Of a DNA stretch of 64,000 nucleotides, positions 39,771 to 48,728 are shown one piece after another. Positions within the stretch are counted from its first letter, which is position 1. The number at the start of each line of letters is the position of its first letter. This DNA is from Gordonibacter faecis (lineage in GTDB: Bacteria; Actinomycetota; Coriobacteriia; Coriobacteriales; Eggerthellaceae). Location: NCBI RefSeq assembly GCF_030077735.1, contig NZ_JASJEU010000012.1:248001-312000 (forward strand), in the 5' to 3' direction. Position numbers and translations under genes: made by a program. Under the pieces are notes generated by a model that saw nothing but the letters and a program-made list of their open reading frames with translations, had not been told where the DNA came from and did no database searches.

Positions 39771-42575
39771 ATGGCGGATTCAACGTATCACTACGCGCTG
39801 CGCCGCGACCCTGACGCTATTCTCCGGCAGATTGCCGAGGCAGAGGCGGCGGAAGGCGACACGCGCGGCAAGCTTAAGATATTCTTCGGCTACGCAGCTG
39901 GCGTAGGCAAGACGTATGCCATGCTCGAAGAGGCACACGCGGTGCTGGAGAAAGGGTTTGACCTGGTAGTTGGCTATGTGGAGCCACACACACGTGCCGA
40001 TACCATGGCGCTGGTGGAGGGCCTTGAGTGTATTTCGCCGTGCGAGGTAGCTCATCGCGGCATCACGCTGAAGGAGTTCGACCTCGACGCTGTGCTCGCG
40101 CGTCGCCCGCAAATTGTACTGGTGGACGAACTTGCCCACACAAACGCGCCCGGGTGCCGCCACCGTAAGCGCTATCAGGATGTCGAAGAGTTGCTGCGCG
40201 CCGGCATTAACGTGTTCACCACGGTCAACGTGCAGCACCTCGAAAGCTTGAACGACAAGATAGCCGCCATCACGCAGGTGGTGGTGGCCGAGCGCATCCC
40301 CGATCGCGTGTTCGACGAGGCGGCATCGGTGGAACTGGTGGACATCGAGCCGGACGATCTCATCGAGCGTCTTGAGGCTGGCAAAGTGTACCTGCCCGAC
40401 CGCGCTCGCACGGCGCTTGGCAACTTTTTCTCGCAGAAAAACCTCGCGGCGCTGCGCGAAATTGCGTTGCGCCGCATGGCCGAGCGGCTTTCCCGCAAGG
40501 CCGAACGCGCCCAGGCGGGGCCGCGCGTGGAAGCCGGCGAAGACGTGCTTGTGTATGTCACCGAAGACGCCGGCAACGTGAAGGCCATTCGCGCGGCAGC
40601 GAACATGGCCGAGGCATATCGCGGCACGTTCACGGCACTGGTGATGGAAACGTCGCGTAGCAGCAAGCTTGATGCAGCGCGCCGCCGCACGCTGCGGGCG
40701 AACATCGACGTGGCCGAAGAGCTGGGCGCACGTGTGGTCACGCTGCACGGCGACGACATCGCGCGCCAGATTGCCCAGTATGCCCAGGCGGCGGGCGTCA
40801 CGCATATTGTGGTGGGCAACGCCACCGGGCTGCGCGGGGGCCTGCTCGCTCGCGAGGGTTTGGTGAGCCGCCTTACCCGGCTCGCGCACGGCGCCGTGGT
40901 GGATGTGGTGCCAGTGAAGGATCTCCCAGCACAGTACGGGCGCCTGCGCGAAGAGCGGGGCTTCCGCTTCACGCTGGGTGATGCGTGGAAGGCGGCGGCG
41001 TCGGTGGCCATCGCTTCGGCCATCGGGTTGCTCATTTACGGCATGGGCATGGCAAGTTCGATGGTGCTCATGTTGTATCTGCTGGTGGCGCTTTTGTTCG
41101 CCACGCGTGCCGACGGGTTTTTCTTCGCAGTGCTGGTTTCGCTTGGCAGTATGCTCGCGTACAACTTCTTCTTCACCATTCCGCGCTTCACGCTGCACGC
41201 CTATGGGTTGAACTCGTCGTTTGTGTTTATCTTCCTGCTGCTGGGCACGCTGTTGGCCACCTCGCTTGCCGTGCGCATGAAGAGCCAGACTGAAAGCAGC
41301 GCCCGCCGGGCGTATCGCATGGAGGTGTTGCTGGAATCGAGCCGCACCATTCAGTCGGCCGTTACGCTGGACGAGTGCTTCCGCTCCACCGCTGGCCAGG
41401 TGGTGAAACTGCTCAACCGCCCGGTGGTTACGTACCGGTTGTACGCCGACGAACATGTGGGTGAGGGGGAGGTGCACGACGTTCCTGGCACCAAGGGCGC
41501 GGATGCGTCAGCGGCCGATCTCGTGTCGTCGACTGAGGCTGCCGTGGCCGCATGGGTTGCCGCGAACAACGAGCGAGCCGGCGCCACCACGGGTACGCTT
41601 GCCGACGCGCGTTGCCTCTATCTGCCGGTCAGCGCCAAAAACGTGGTGTACGGCGTGGTGGGCGTAGTGATGGACGACACTAGCGACACCAGCGACGACG
41701 CCGATTTTGGCGCGTTCGAGAAGAACCTCTTGCTCATGATTGTGCACGAGTGCGGACAAGCCGCCGAGCAGATTGCCTCGGCCGAAGAGCGCCGCGCCAT
41801 GGAAGTAAAGGTGGAGAAAGAAACGTTGCGCTCGAATTTGCTGCGCACCATTTCGCACGACCTGCGCACGCCGCTCACCAGCATCTCCGGCGATGCGGAT
41901 ATGTTGTTGCTCGATGGCGACACCATGGAGCGTGCCCAACGTGAACGCCTCTACCGCGACATTCACGATGATGCTCACTGGCTCATTGCGCTGGTGGAAA
42001 ACCTGCTGTCCATCACGCGCATCGACAACGGCACCATGGAGATTGACCGTCAACCCGAGATGGTGGGCGAGGTGGTGCACGAGGCGCTAGAGCACATCGA
42101 CCGGCGCGCCGGCGAAGGCCGTGTGCACGCTGAAGTGGCCGACGATCTGCTCATGGCCGACATGGACGCGCGCCTCATCATTCAGGTGATTGTGAACTTG
42201 GTGAACAATGCGCTTGCCTATTCGCCGGTTGAGGGGAGCGTGGTAGTGAAGGCGGCCGCCGTGCGTGAGCAGGGGAAGCCACGCGTGCGCATCACGGTGA
42301 CCGATGAGGGTCCCGGCATTTCCGAGGAGGATCGCGAGCACCTGTTCGACCTGTTCTACAATGGGTCTACCGGCAAGCCGAGTGGCAAGAGTGGCGACTT
42401 CAAACGCGGCATGGGCCTGGGGCTTCCGCTGTGCCGCTCCATCGTGGAGGTGCACGGCGGCACGCTTGAGGTGCGCAACGTGCAGCCGCGCGGGTGCGAG
42501 TTTTCGTTCTCGCTGCCGGCGGTGAATGCAGATGATGTGGTGGGCGAGAAGCGGCGGGAGGAACGGCGTGGCTGA
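39771..42575 (+). CDS. kdpD: KdpD sensor histidine kinase
   Basis: KdpD senses K+ limitation and phosphorylates KdpE. The 934-aa protein has the N-terminal KdpD domain with Walker A GYAAGVGKTYAM and DELAHTNAPG, then a USP-like domain (about 260-370) and four membrane helices (about 400-500). A GAF-like region, the dimerisation box ISHDLRTPLTSI with the phospho-accepting His, and an ATPase domain (VNNALAYSP, DEGPGI, GMGLGLPLC) complete it. It overlaps kdpE by eight bases. Confidence 0.95.
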   Translation: MADSTYHYALRRDPDAILRQIAEAEAAEGDTRGKLKIFFGYAAGVGKTYAMLEEAHAVLEKGFDLVVGYVEPHTRADTMALVEGLECISPCEVAHRGITLKEFDLDAVLARRPQIVLVDELAHTNAPGCRHRKRYQDVEELLRAGINVFTTVNVQHLESLNDKIAAITQVVVAERIPDRVFDEAASVELVDIEPDDLIERLEAGKVYLPDRARTALGNFFSQKNLAALREIALRRMAERLSRKAERAQAGPRVEAGEDVLVYVTEDAGNVKAIRAAANMAEAYRGTFTALVMETSRSSKLDAARRRTLRANIDVAEELGARVVTLHGDDIARQIAQYAQAAGVTHIVVGNATGLRGGLLAREGLVSRLTRLAHGAVVDVVPVKDLPAQYGRLREERGFRFTLGDAWKAAASVAIASAIGLLIYGMGMASSMVLMLYLLVALLFATRADGFFFAVLVSLGSMLAYNFFFTIPRFTLHAYGLNSSFVFIFLLLGTLLATSLAVRMKSQTESSARRAYRMEVLLESSRTIQSAVTLDECFRSTAGQVVKLLNRPVVTYRLYADEHVGEGEVHDVPGTKGADASAADLVSSTEAAVAAWVAANNERAGATTGTLADARCLYLPVSAKNVVYGVVGVVMDDTSDTSDDADFGAFEKNLLLMIVHECGQAAEQIASAEERRAMEVKVEKETLRSNLLRTISHDLRTPLTSISGDADMLLLDGDTMERAQRERLYRDIHDDAHWLIALVENLLSITRIDNGTMEIDRQPEMVGEVVHEALEHIDRRAGEGRVHAEVADDLLMADMDARLIIQVIVNLVNNALAYSPVEGSVVVKAAAVREQGKPRVRITVTDEGPGISEEDREHLFDLFYNGSTGKPSGKSGDFKRGMGLGLPLCRSIVEVHGGTLEVRNVQPRGCEFSFSLPAVNADDVVGEKRREERRG

Positions 42576-43275
42576 GGAATACCGGATACTCGTGGTGGAG
42601 GACGACGCGGCGGTGCGCCGCCTGGTGACCACGACGCTTGATGTGCACGGGTATGCGGTGCGCGAGGCTAAGACGGTGGCTCAGGCGCTGTTGGAGTTGT
42701 CGTCGCAGCCGCCCGACCTGGTTATTCTTGACCTGGGACTGCCCGATGGCGACGGCGTGGATGTTATCCGCACGCTGCGCGAATGGTCGGCGTTGCCGGT
42801 CATTGTGCTGTCGGCGCGCGTTGAGGATGCCGACAAGGTGGTCGCGCTCGACGCCGGCGCCGACGACTACCTGGTGAAACCCTTTTCCGTGGAAGAACTG
42901 CTCGCGCGCCTGCGCGTGGCACTGCGTCGCCTCGACCGCGAACGCGCGCTCAAGGGCGGCCCCGAGGAAGCGGTGTATGAAAACGGCGCGCTGCGTATCG
43001 ACTACGCCTCGGCCTGTGTGACGCGCGACGGAGAAGAGGTGCACCTCACACCGTCGGAGTACAAGCTGCTCTGCCTGCTCGCCCGCAACACCGGCAAGGT
43101 GCTCACGCATAACTACCTGCTGAAAGAGGTGTGGGGCAGCGCGCTGGCCTCCGACCGCGCGTCTCTCCGCGTCTTCATGGCCACCCTCCGCAAAAAGATA
43201 GAACCCGATCCCACGAACCCCGTCTACCTCCAAACCCACGTAGGCATAGGCTACCGCATGCTCCGCGTAGAGTAA
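42568..43275 (+). CDS. kdpE: KdpE response regulator
   Basis: KdpE is an OmpR-type activator of kdp. The 235-aa protein has a receiver domain (acidic pair EDD, phospho-Asp in VILDLGLPDGDG, K in LVKPF) and a C-terminal winged helix (LTPSEYKLLCLLARNTGKVL). GTG at 42568 overlaps kdpD and has GGGAGG upstream. It likely binds the repeats upstream of kdpF. Confidence 0.95.
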   Translation: MAEEYRILVVEDDAAVRRLVTTTLDVHGYAVREAKTVAQALLELSSQPPDLVILDLGLPDGDGVDVIRTLREWSALPVIVLSARVEDADKVVALDAGADDYLVKPFSVEELLARLRVALRRLDRERALKGGPEEAVYENGALRIDYASACVTRDGEEVHLTPSEYKLLCLLARNTGKVLTHNYLLKEVWGSALASDRASLRVFMATLRKKIEPDPTNPVYLQTHVGIGYRMLRVE

Positions 43276-43290
43276 CAAGGTAGAAAGGGA

Positions 43291-43331
43291 GAAATGATAA
43301 TTACGATTATGATAATCGTAATTATCATTTC
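43291..43331. repeat. Perfect 41-nt A/T-rich palindrome
   Basis: Arms 43291-43310 and 43312-43331 are exact reverse complements of 20 nt around a single G. The left arm is GAAATGATAATTACGATTAT. It lies 16 bases after kdpE and 30 bases before the end of convergent ubiE. It could be a bidirectional terminator, though its stem is almost all A/T. It also resembles tandem Fur-family boxes, an odd place for an operator. Confidence 0.75.
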
Positions 43332-43361
43332 TGAGTTGGGTGCGCTAAAGCGAAGAGCCGC

Positions 43362-44108
43362 CTACGCTTCCGGCTTCTTTGCTACGTGGACGGCGGCTAT
43401 GCCGCCGGTGTAGTTTTTCCAGGTCACGTCCACGAAACCGGCTTGTTCCATCATGGCGGCGAGGCCTTGTTGGTTGGGGAAGGCTTGGATGGAACGCGAC
43501 AGATACACGAAGCCCTCACGGTCGCCCGTGATGAGGCCGCCCCAGAAGGGGATGAGGTGCTTGAGGTAGAAGGTGTAGAGCGCCCGCCACATGCGGTTCG
43601 GCGGCGTGGAGAATTCCAGGCACACCAGCGCGCCGCCCGGCTTCAGCACGCGGAACATCTCGGCGAGCGCCCGGTCGCGCTCGGGCATGTTGCGGATGCC
43701 GTACGCCATAGTGATGACATCGTACGATGCGTCGGCATAGGGAATGTCCTGCGCGTCCACCACTTCGAAGTCCACCGGCACGCCATCGGCTTTGCCCTCG
43801 TCGTAGTGCATGCGCGCAACATCCAGCATCTCGTTCACGAGGTCGGTACACTGAATGTGCCGCGGGTGTTTCGCGCGCGCCACGGTGAAAGTGACGTCGC
43901 CCGTGCCGCCCGCAATGTCAAGCATGTCAGCATCGGCGCTGATGGGAGCCTGCCGCATCATGCCAGCAAGCCACGCCTTGTACGCGCCGAAACTCGACAC
44001 GGCGTTGAACCGCTCATACTTCGCCGCAATGGCAGAAAAAATCTCCTTCACCCGCTCCGCAGAAATCTCCGCAGGCGCCTCTTGGCCAGTAGCAGTATCG
44101 ATACTCAC
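43362..44108 (-). CDS. ubiE: Demethylmenaquinone methyltransferase
   Basis: UbiE/MenG methylates demethylmenaquinone with SAM, the last step of menaquinone synthesis. This 248-aa class I methyltransferase shows the SAM motif LDIAGGTGDVTF, DVITMAYGIRNMPERDRALAEMFRV-type sequence in pieces (YGIRNMPERD), LKPGGALVCLEFSTP, and the C-terminal YTGGIAAVHVAKK. GTG at 44108 has AGGAGAAACCC at correct spacing; the longer frame has no such support. It supports a menaquinone-based respiratory chain feeding the cytochrome and flavoproteins. Confidence 0.93.
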   Translation of the reverse strand: MSIDTATGQEAPAEISAERVKEIFSAIAAKYERFNAVSSFGAYKAWLAGMMRQAPISADADMLDIAGGTGDVTFTVARAKHPRHIQCTDLVNEMLDVARMHYDEGKADGVPVDFEVVDAQDIPYADASYDVITMAYGIRNMPERDRALAEMFRVLKPGGALVCLEFSTPPNRMWRALYTFYLKHLIPFWGGLITGDREGFVYLSRSIQAFPNQQGLAAMMEQAGFVDVTWKNYTGGIAAVHVAKKPEA

Positions 44109-44222
44109 GGGTTTCTCCTGAAGTCGTGTTTGGTCATGAAGGAAAGGCCCTTTGCGTGTGCATATGTCGCGTTGCTGAGAGGTGCTGAAAGTGGTCGCGA
44201 CATGCGACATGCGATTGGGCTC

Positions 44223-44371
44223 AAAATGGCAGAAAATGCCGTTTGTGTACGGATTGGATGTTCTAAAATCCGCGTGCGAAACGCGCGATCAGGGGTTTCT
44301 TTATGAGCTAAACGACCCACCAAGGTTTTGGGCGCGAAAATCCGTACATAAACGGCATTTTCTGCCATTTT
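44223..44371. repeat. 149-bp element bounded by 33-bp inverted repeats
   Basis: Left arm 44223-44255 (starts AAAATGGCAGAAAATGCCG) and right arm 44339-44371 are reverse complements with one mismatch in 33. The 83 bp between them has no plausible gene. The element fills most of the 312-bp gap upstream of ubiE. It resembles a miniature transposable element, but no flanking target duplication is evident. Confidence 0.75.
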
Positions 44372-44420
44372 GCGTGGATTTTCTTGTTGACTCGTGCGGA
44401 AGACGTCCCTGCACCCTGTA

Positions 44421-46709
44421 CTAGTTCTGAGAATCATCGTTCACCTTGCGGTCACGCAACTTTTCCAGTTTGCGGGCTTCGCGGGCGCCTTTTAGGCCGC
44501 CGGCTCCTTGGAGGCCACCGGCGTCGCGGGGGACGGTGCGGGCCACTTCGCCGCGGGCAAGCGCCGCTTCTCGTTCGCGTTCTTCAGCCATCATCTGCTC
44601 AAGCAACGGGTCGCGTTCTACGGTGCGCAGGGCTTCCTCGCGGATGGCGGCGTGTACGCCAGCCTCGATGCCTGTGCCGGCGCGGCCGGCTTCTAGCTGG
44701 GCGTTCGCGGCGTCGAAGGCCTCGTTCGTGTTCTCCGGCGAAAAGCCTGGGGCCACTACGCTACCGAAGGCTGCCACCTGGGCACCCGTCTCGTCGGCAA
44801 GCGCCCGGCCGTCGGCGATGCCGTCCACGGCCATGCCCTTGAACGTGCAGTTGGGCGTGCCATCCGGGTTCCACGCGGGAGACAGCGTGCCATTCTCCTG
44901 GTCAGGGTACGCAAAGCCGCTTTCCGCCGAGCGCCACTTCCCGGTGAGCTTAGCCGCAAAGTTGGCGGGCTCGTTTGTCAGCCACAGCTTCGCCAAGTGC
45001 TTCGCATGTGTCGGCTTCACGTCGAACGCCCAGTTCAACTCTGACTTCTCGGCCACCGTGTTCTCAGACAGGCGCTCGAACTCGGCCTTCAGTGCACCCA
45101 GTCGCGCGTCGATGCGGCCCGTGCCGTTATACAGCACGTCGTCCAGGCGGTTCATCTGCTCGCGTGCCTCGCGGATGCGCTTGTCGGTGGCCGCCGCCAT
45201 GCCCGCGTCCAAAATGCCGTGTTCGCCCTTGATGCGGTTCAGGTCAAGCGCCGCGTCGTAGGTGGCGTCCACCATCTCGTCCACGCTCATGTACTCGCTC
45301 TCATAGTTCATGATGTGCTTCCACGAGGGCAGAATCATGCGCTCGCGATGTTCCTCAAACGTGCGGGCGCGCAGTTTGTAGCCGTATTTCTCCGGGTTGT
45401 CGAACGCGATGGACCCCACGTCCAAAAACGGCGCCATGGGCGAGGTCAACACCACCAGCCGCGGGTCGTACCCAACGCGCTCATACAAATGCTGCACGTA
45501 CGCGCCAGTCTCGCGCACGCTAGCCGCGGTCTGCTTGGGGATGCCCGTCATGAAGTACAGGTCGAACCGCTCGCAGTTGGGGTGCGACAGCGCGTCGACA
45601 ATGGTGTCTTCCAGCTCGGTCATGGTGTAGTGGCCCTTGCCGAACGCCTTGCGCACGTCGTCGTCGTGGCTTTCGGCCGAAATTTCTACCGACCAGTTGC
45701 CCAGATTCTTGTCGAGCAGCTGGTAAAACTCGTCACCTCCCGGCGGCGGGCCGAAGAACTCAAAGCCAATAGGGTTGTGCACCTTGCCTTTGAGCCCTGT
45801 GATGAATTCGTGCGTGTACGCCTCGCCGGCCTGCAGAAAGTCGTTCAGCACGAAGATGGGCCCCCACACGTGGTTTTGCACGTGCTCGATGTCGCGAATG
45901 AGCAGCTGCGGGTCGCGCCAGGCCACGCGCCGGCGGCCGAAGTGGTTTTTGAACGCGTACGCGCTGCCGCCGCAGGTGGCGCAGTTGCGCGCGCAGCCGC
46001 GGCAGGTGAGGCTGGCCGTCACGGGGTAGGAAAGCCACCCCTTCATGGGCAGGTAGCTGGTCATATCGTGGTGGCGCAGCACGCCTTTCATGGGGTAATC
46101 GTAGTCCATGGAGATGGCGTTCATGTCGTCGGGCACCCAGCTCAGGGGGTTAATGTGGATGGCGCCCGTGGCGTCCTTCCACGTGAGGTTCGGAATGTCA
46201 GACAAGTCGCCCAGCGGCGTGTGCGTGCGCGCCGCCCGCGCCACGCGCTCAATAAGCATGCGCATGGGCTCTTCAGTTGAATCCCCGCGAAACACGAAGT
46301 CAATGCAGTCGTACTTGATCAAATCTTCGTGGAAAATGGACGACGACAGCCCGCCAAACGACACCGGCACACCCGGATGCAGCCGCTTGAGAATTTTCGC
46401 CACCTCGATGGAGCCGTGGCAGTGCGGCATCCAGTGCAAGTCGATGCCGAACATGTGCGAATCGAGTCGCGCCAAATTCTTCTCCACGTCGAAGTTCTTC
46501 TTGTGCAGCATCATCGACGCCAGGTTGTAGATGCGCGAACGCAGCCCGTGGCGTTCCAGATACTCGCACAGCGTGGTAAGCCCCAGCGGGTACATCTCGA
46601 AGATGGGCGTGGAAGGCACCATGTCAGACACGGGCCCGTACATGATGGAACGCTCGCGGAAATCGTACGTGGCGGGCGCGTGAATGTAGGTCATATCCAA
46701 TGTTTGCAT
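44421..46709 (-). CDS. B12-binding-domain radical SAM protein of unknown function
   Basis: This 762-aa protein begins with a cobalamin-binding-like domain (about 1-150) followed by a radical SAM core. CRGCARNCATCGGS contains the CX3CX2C cluster motif plus one more Cys. PPGGDEF and SAESHDDDVRKAFGKGHY mark the TIM barrel. The C-terminal 150 residues are charged and Glu/Arg-rich. It resembles a family of B12/radical SAM proteins from archaea and anaerobes with no known reaction. ATG at 46709 has no Shine-Dalgarno; a TATACT box ends ten bases upstream, so the mRNA may be leaderless. It is divergent from an amidohydrolase gene. Confidence 0.82.
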   Translation of the reverse strand: MQTLDMTYIHAPATYDFRERSIMYGPVSDMVPSTPIFEMYPLGLTTLCEYLERHGLRSRIYNLASMMLHKKNFDVEKNLARLDSHMFGIDLHWMPHCHGSIEVAKILKRLHPGVPVSFGGLSSSIFHEDLIKYDCIDFVFRGDSTEEPMRMLIERVARAARTHTPLGDLSDIPNLTWKDATGAIHINPLSWVPDDMNAISMDYDYPMKGVLRHHDMTSYLPMKGWLSYPVTASLTCRGCARNCATCGGSAYAFKNHFGRRRVAWRDPQLLIRDIEHVQNHVWGPIFVLNDFLQAGEAYTHEFITGLKGKVHNPIGFEFFGPPPGGDEFYQLLDKNLGNWSVEISAESHDDDVRKAFGKGHYTMTELEDTIVDALSHPNCERFDLYFMTGIPKQTAASVRETGAYVQHLYERVGYDPRLVVLTSPMAPFLDVGSIAFDNPEKYGYKLRARTFEEHRERMILPSWKHIMNYESEYMSVDEMVDATYDAALDLNRIKGEHGILDAGMAAATDKRIREAREQMNRLDDVLYNGTGRIDARLGALKAEFERLSENTVAEKSELNWAFDVKPTHAKHLAKLWLTNEPANFAAKLTGKWRSAESGFAYPDQENGTLSPAWNPDGTPNCTFKGMAVDGIADGRALADETGAQVAAFGSVVAPGFSPENTNEAFDAANAQLEAGRAGTGIEAGVHAAIREEALRTVERDPLLEQMMAEEREREAALARGEVARTVPRDAGGLQGAGGLKGAREARKLEKLRDRKVNDDSQN

Positions 46710-46817
46710 AATGCCAGCGAGTATAGCACGAGTCGCCTTGCTCGGTCGGCTCGCGCCGCACCTCTTCCCTCGGCCGATTGGGCTCTGTGTCTTTGAAGGA
46801 GAGCGGGCGCGGAATGC

Positions 46818-46823
46818 TATCAT
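46818..46823 (+). promoter_or_regulatory. -10 box of the amidohydrolase gene
   Basis: TATCAT with TTGAAG (46793-46798) about 19 bp upstream, roughly 40 bases before the start codon. Confidence 0.4.
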
Positions 46824-46863
46824 ACGCACCACACGATTATTCGGGAGACAGGCGGGCCCCATC

Positions 46864-48219
46864 ATGCTGTTGTGCGCACAATATATTCTTCCCATTACCT
46901 CCGAGCCGTTCCAAAAAGGCGCCGTGCTTGTGCGCGATGGAGTGATTCGCGACATCGGCACCATTGACATGCTGAAACTGCGCTATCCGGATGAGGAAAT
47001 CATCGACTACGGTAAGGCGGCGCTCCTTCCGGGGTTGGTGGACATGCACACTCACCTGGAGAACTCCGTCATGCGCGGCATTGTGCACGACGTGCCCTAC
47101 ACCACGTGGGTCACCTCCATGCTGGAGAAAAGCTCGAAGCTGGACGTGGGCGACTGGTACGACTCCGCCATCCTCGGTGGCCTGGAGGCGCTGTCTAGCG
47201 GCATCACCACGGTGGCGGACATCACCACCACGGGTGCGGCCTGCACTGCCACGCAGAAGCTGGGCATGCGCAGCGTCATCTACCGCGAGGTGGGCGCCAT
47301 GGACAAGCGTCGCGTCGACTACGCCATGCGCGTGGCCGAAAACGACATCATGCACTGGCGCGAAGAGGTTGACCCCTCTCGCATCACCATTGGCGTTGCG
47401 CCGGCCGCCATGTATGTGTGCCACCCCTCGGTGTACGGCAAGGTGTCGGAATTCGCGCGTCGCGAGGGCATTCCGGTTGCCATGCACCTGGCGGGCAACC
47501 GCGAAGAAACCAACTTTATTAAGTATGGTTCCTCACCGTTCTCGGTGCACACGATGGACCAAAAGCGCGGCTACGTGGAAATTCCGCCGTGGCTGCCCAC
47601 GGGCGTGACGCCGGTAAACTATGCGCTGAACTGGGGCGCCTTCGAATCCGACAACGTGTTGGCCATTCACTGCGTGCACGTGGACGAAGAGGACGTGAAG
47701 AAGCTCAAGGAATACGACGTGGCCGTGGCGGTGTGCCCGCGCTGCAACGCGCAGTTGGGCATGGGTGTGGCGCCGCTGACCGAGTTCTTGCGCGCGGGGC
47801 TGCGCATGGGCTTGGGCACCGATTCGCCGGCTGCCACGGACTCCACCGACATGCTCACCGAAATGCGCATTGGCATGCTGGTGCAGCGTGCTGTGAACGT
47901 GGGGCAGTTCCTCGACTCGGCCACCATGCTGGAAATGGCCACCATCGGCGGGGCTCGCGCGCTCAAGCTGGACGACAAGATTGGCTCGCTCGACATTGGC
48001 AAGCGCGCCGACATTGTGGCCATCGACCTGTCCGGTTCGCATCAAACGCCCACGACCGACCCCGTTTCGGCCGTGGTGAACACGTGCAGCGGCGCCGACG
48101 TCCTCATGACCATGGTGGACGGCAAAACGCTGTACGAGAAGAACAAATGGCATGTTGACGTGGAAGTGGCGAAGAACATCGCCCGCGTCATTGAGATTCG
48201 CGGAAAGCTGAGGGTGTAG
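46864..48219 (+). CDS. Amidohydrolase of the AtzA/MtaD/SsnA type
   Basis: This 451-aa metal-dependent hydrolase probably deaminates a purine or related compound, or hydrolyses a C-N bond. HTHLE in LPGLVDMHTHLEN is the HxH metal motif; MHLAGNREE, AIHCVHVDEED and LGTDSPAATDS provide the other His/Glu/Asp ligands, and SLDIGKRADIVAIDL is the C-terminal composite domain signature. ATG at 46864 follows GGCGGG. Candidate substrates are S-adenosylhomocysteine/methylthioadenosine, guanine or a chlorohydrolase-like compound; sequence does not decide. It is divergent from the radical SAM gene and followed three bases later by a small membrane protein. Confidence 0.87.
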   Translation: MLLCAQYILPITSEPFQKGAVLVRDGVIRDIGTIDMLKLRYPDEEIIDYGKAALLPGLVDMHTHLENSVMRGIVHDVPYTTWVTSMLEKSSKLDVGDWYDSAILGGLEALSSGITTVADITTTGAACTATQKLGMRSVIYREVGAMDKRRVDYAMRVAENDIMHWREEVDPSRITIGVAPAAMYVCHPSVYGKVSEFARREGIPVAMHLAGNREETNFIKYGSSPFSVHTMDQKRGYVEIPPWLPTGVTPVNYALNWGAFESDNVLAIHCVHVDEEDVKKLKEYDVAVAVCPRCNAQLGMGVAPLTEFLRAGLRMGLGTDSPAATDSTDMLTEMRIGMLVQRAVNVGQFLDSATMLEMATIGGARALKLDDKIGSLDIGKRADIVAIDLSGSHQTPTTDPVSAVVNTCSGADVLMTMVDGKTLYEKNKWHVDVEVAKNIARVIEIRGKLRV

Positions 48220-48222
48220 GGC

Positions 48223-48423
48223 ATGGCCAAGCAGCAAAAACTCACGGCGAAGCAGAAGAGTGAGCGCATCAAAGCAGCTCAGGAGCGCGAACGTCGCGCC
48301 CAAGAACAACGCGAGCGCGCCGAGAAAACCAAGCGCATTTTCACCGTGGTAATCTGCGTGATTCTGGTGCTGGCGTTGGGCATTCCCACCGTGGCGCTGG
48401 CGTTTTTGGGCGGCGGAGCGTAA
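48223..48423 (+). CDS. Small single-pass membrane protein, hypothetical
   Basis: This 66-aa protein has a 38-residue Lys/Arg/Glu/Gln-rich, probably coiled-coil N-terminus (KQKSERIKAAQERERRAQEQ) and a C-terminal membrane helix ending LAFLGGGA. It begins three bases after the amidohydrolase stop, so it is probably co-translated. No family or function is recognised. Confidence 0.7.
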   Translation: MAKQQKLTAKQKSERIKAAQERERRAQEQRERAEKTKRIFTVVICVILVLALGIPTVALAFLGGGA

Positions 48424-48424
48424 C

Positions 48425-48574
48425 GTTCCGACGGCTTGTCAGCCGTCGGAACTACTCGACGCTGCGAAGGGCTGAGGCACGCCGCCTTCGCGCGATCCCG
48501 GAAATTCGCGTAGCGAAGTACGCTTCACTTCCGCGATCCCACGAATTCGACGTACCTCAGCCCTTCTCGCTGAC
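48425..48574 (+). repeat. 150-bp structured repeat, copy 1
   Basis: It opens with a perfect 12-bp hairpin (48425-48436 / 48441-48452, loop TGTC) that could terminate the upstream operon. The conserved strand CTCGACGCTGCG follows. A large palindrome has outer arms AAGGGCTGAGG (48467-48477) and CCTCAGCCCTT (48555-48565) and an inner stem with CGTA/TACG. It ends CTCGCTGAC. Copy 2 at 63548-63697 has the same length and fold. The remaining 154 bases before tatA hold only a weak TACCAT -10 (48661-48666). Confidence 0.85.
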
Positions 48575-48728
48575 TTACTACGCCAACCAGTACGTGTTAC
48601 CTTCCTGTCATGCTTTTTCTGTAGAGGCATGTCGCGTAGTCTCGGGCGGTGGGTTTGTGCTACCATAAACCGTTACCGCGCATGGGGCGCGGGACAGTTG
48701 AGAGAGACGCCGTGCAAAGGGGTTAGCT

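Noticed and set aside
44105..44437. Open frames across the 149-bp inverted-repeat element
   Set aside because: The same peptide-like text appears from both arms because they are complementary; no RBS and no family resemblance.
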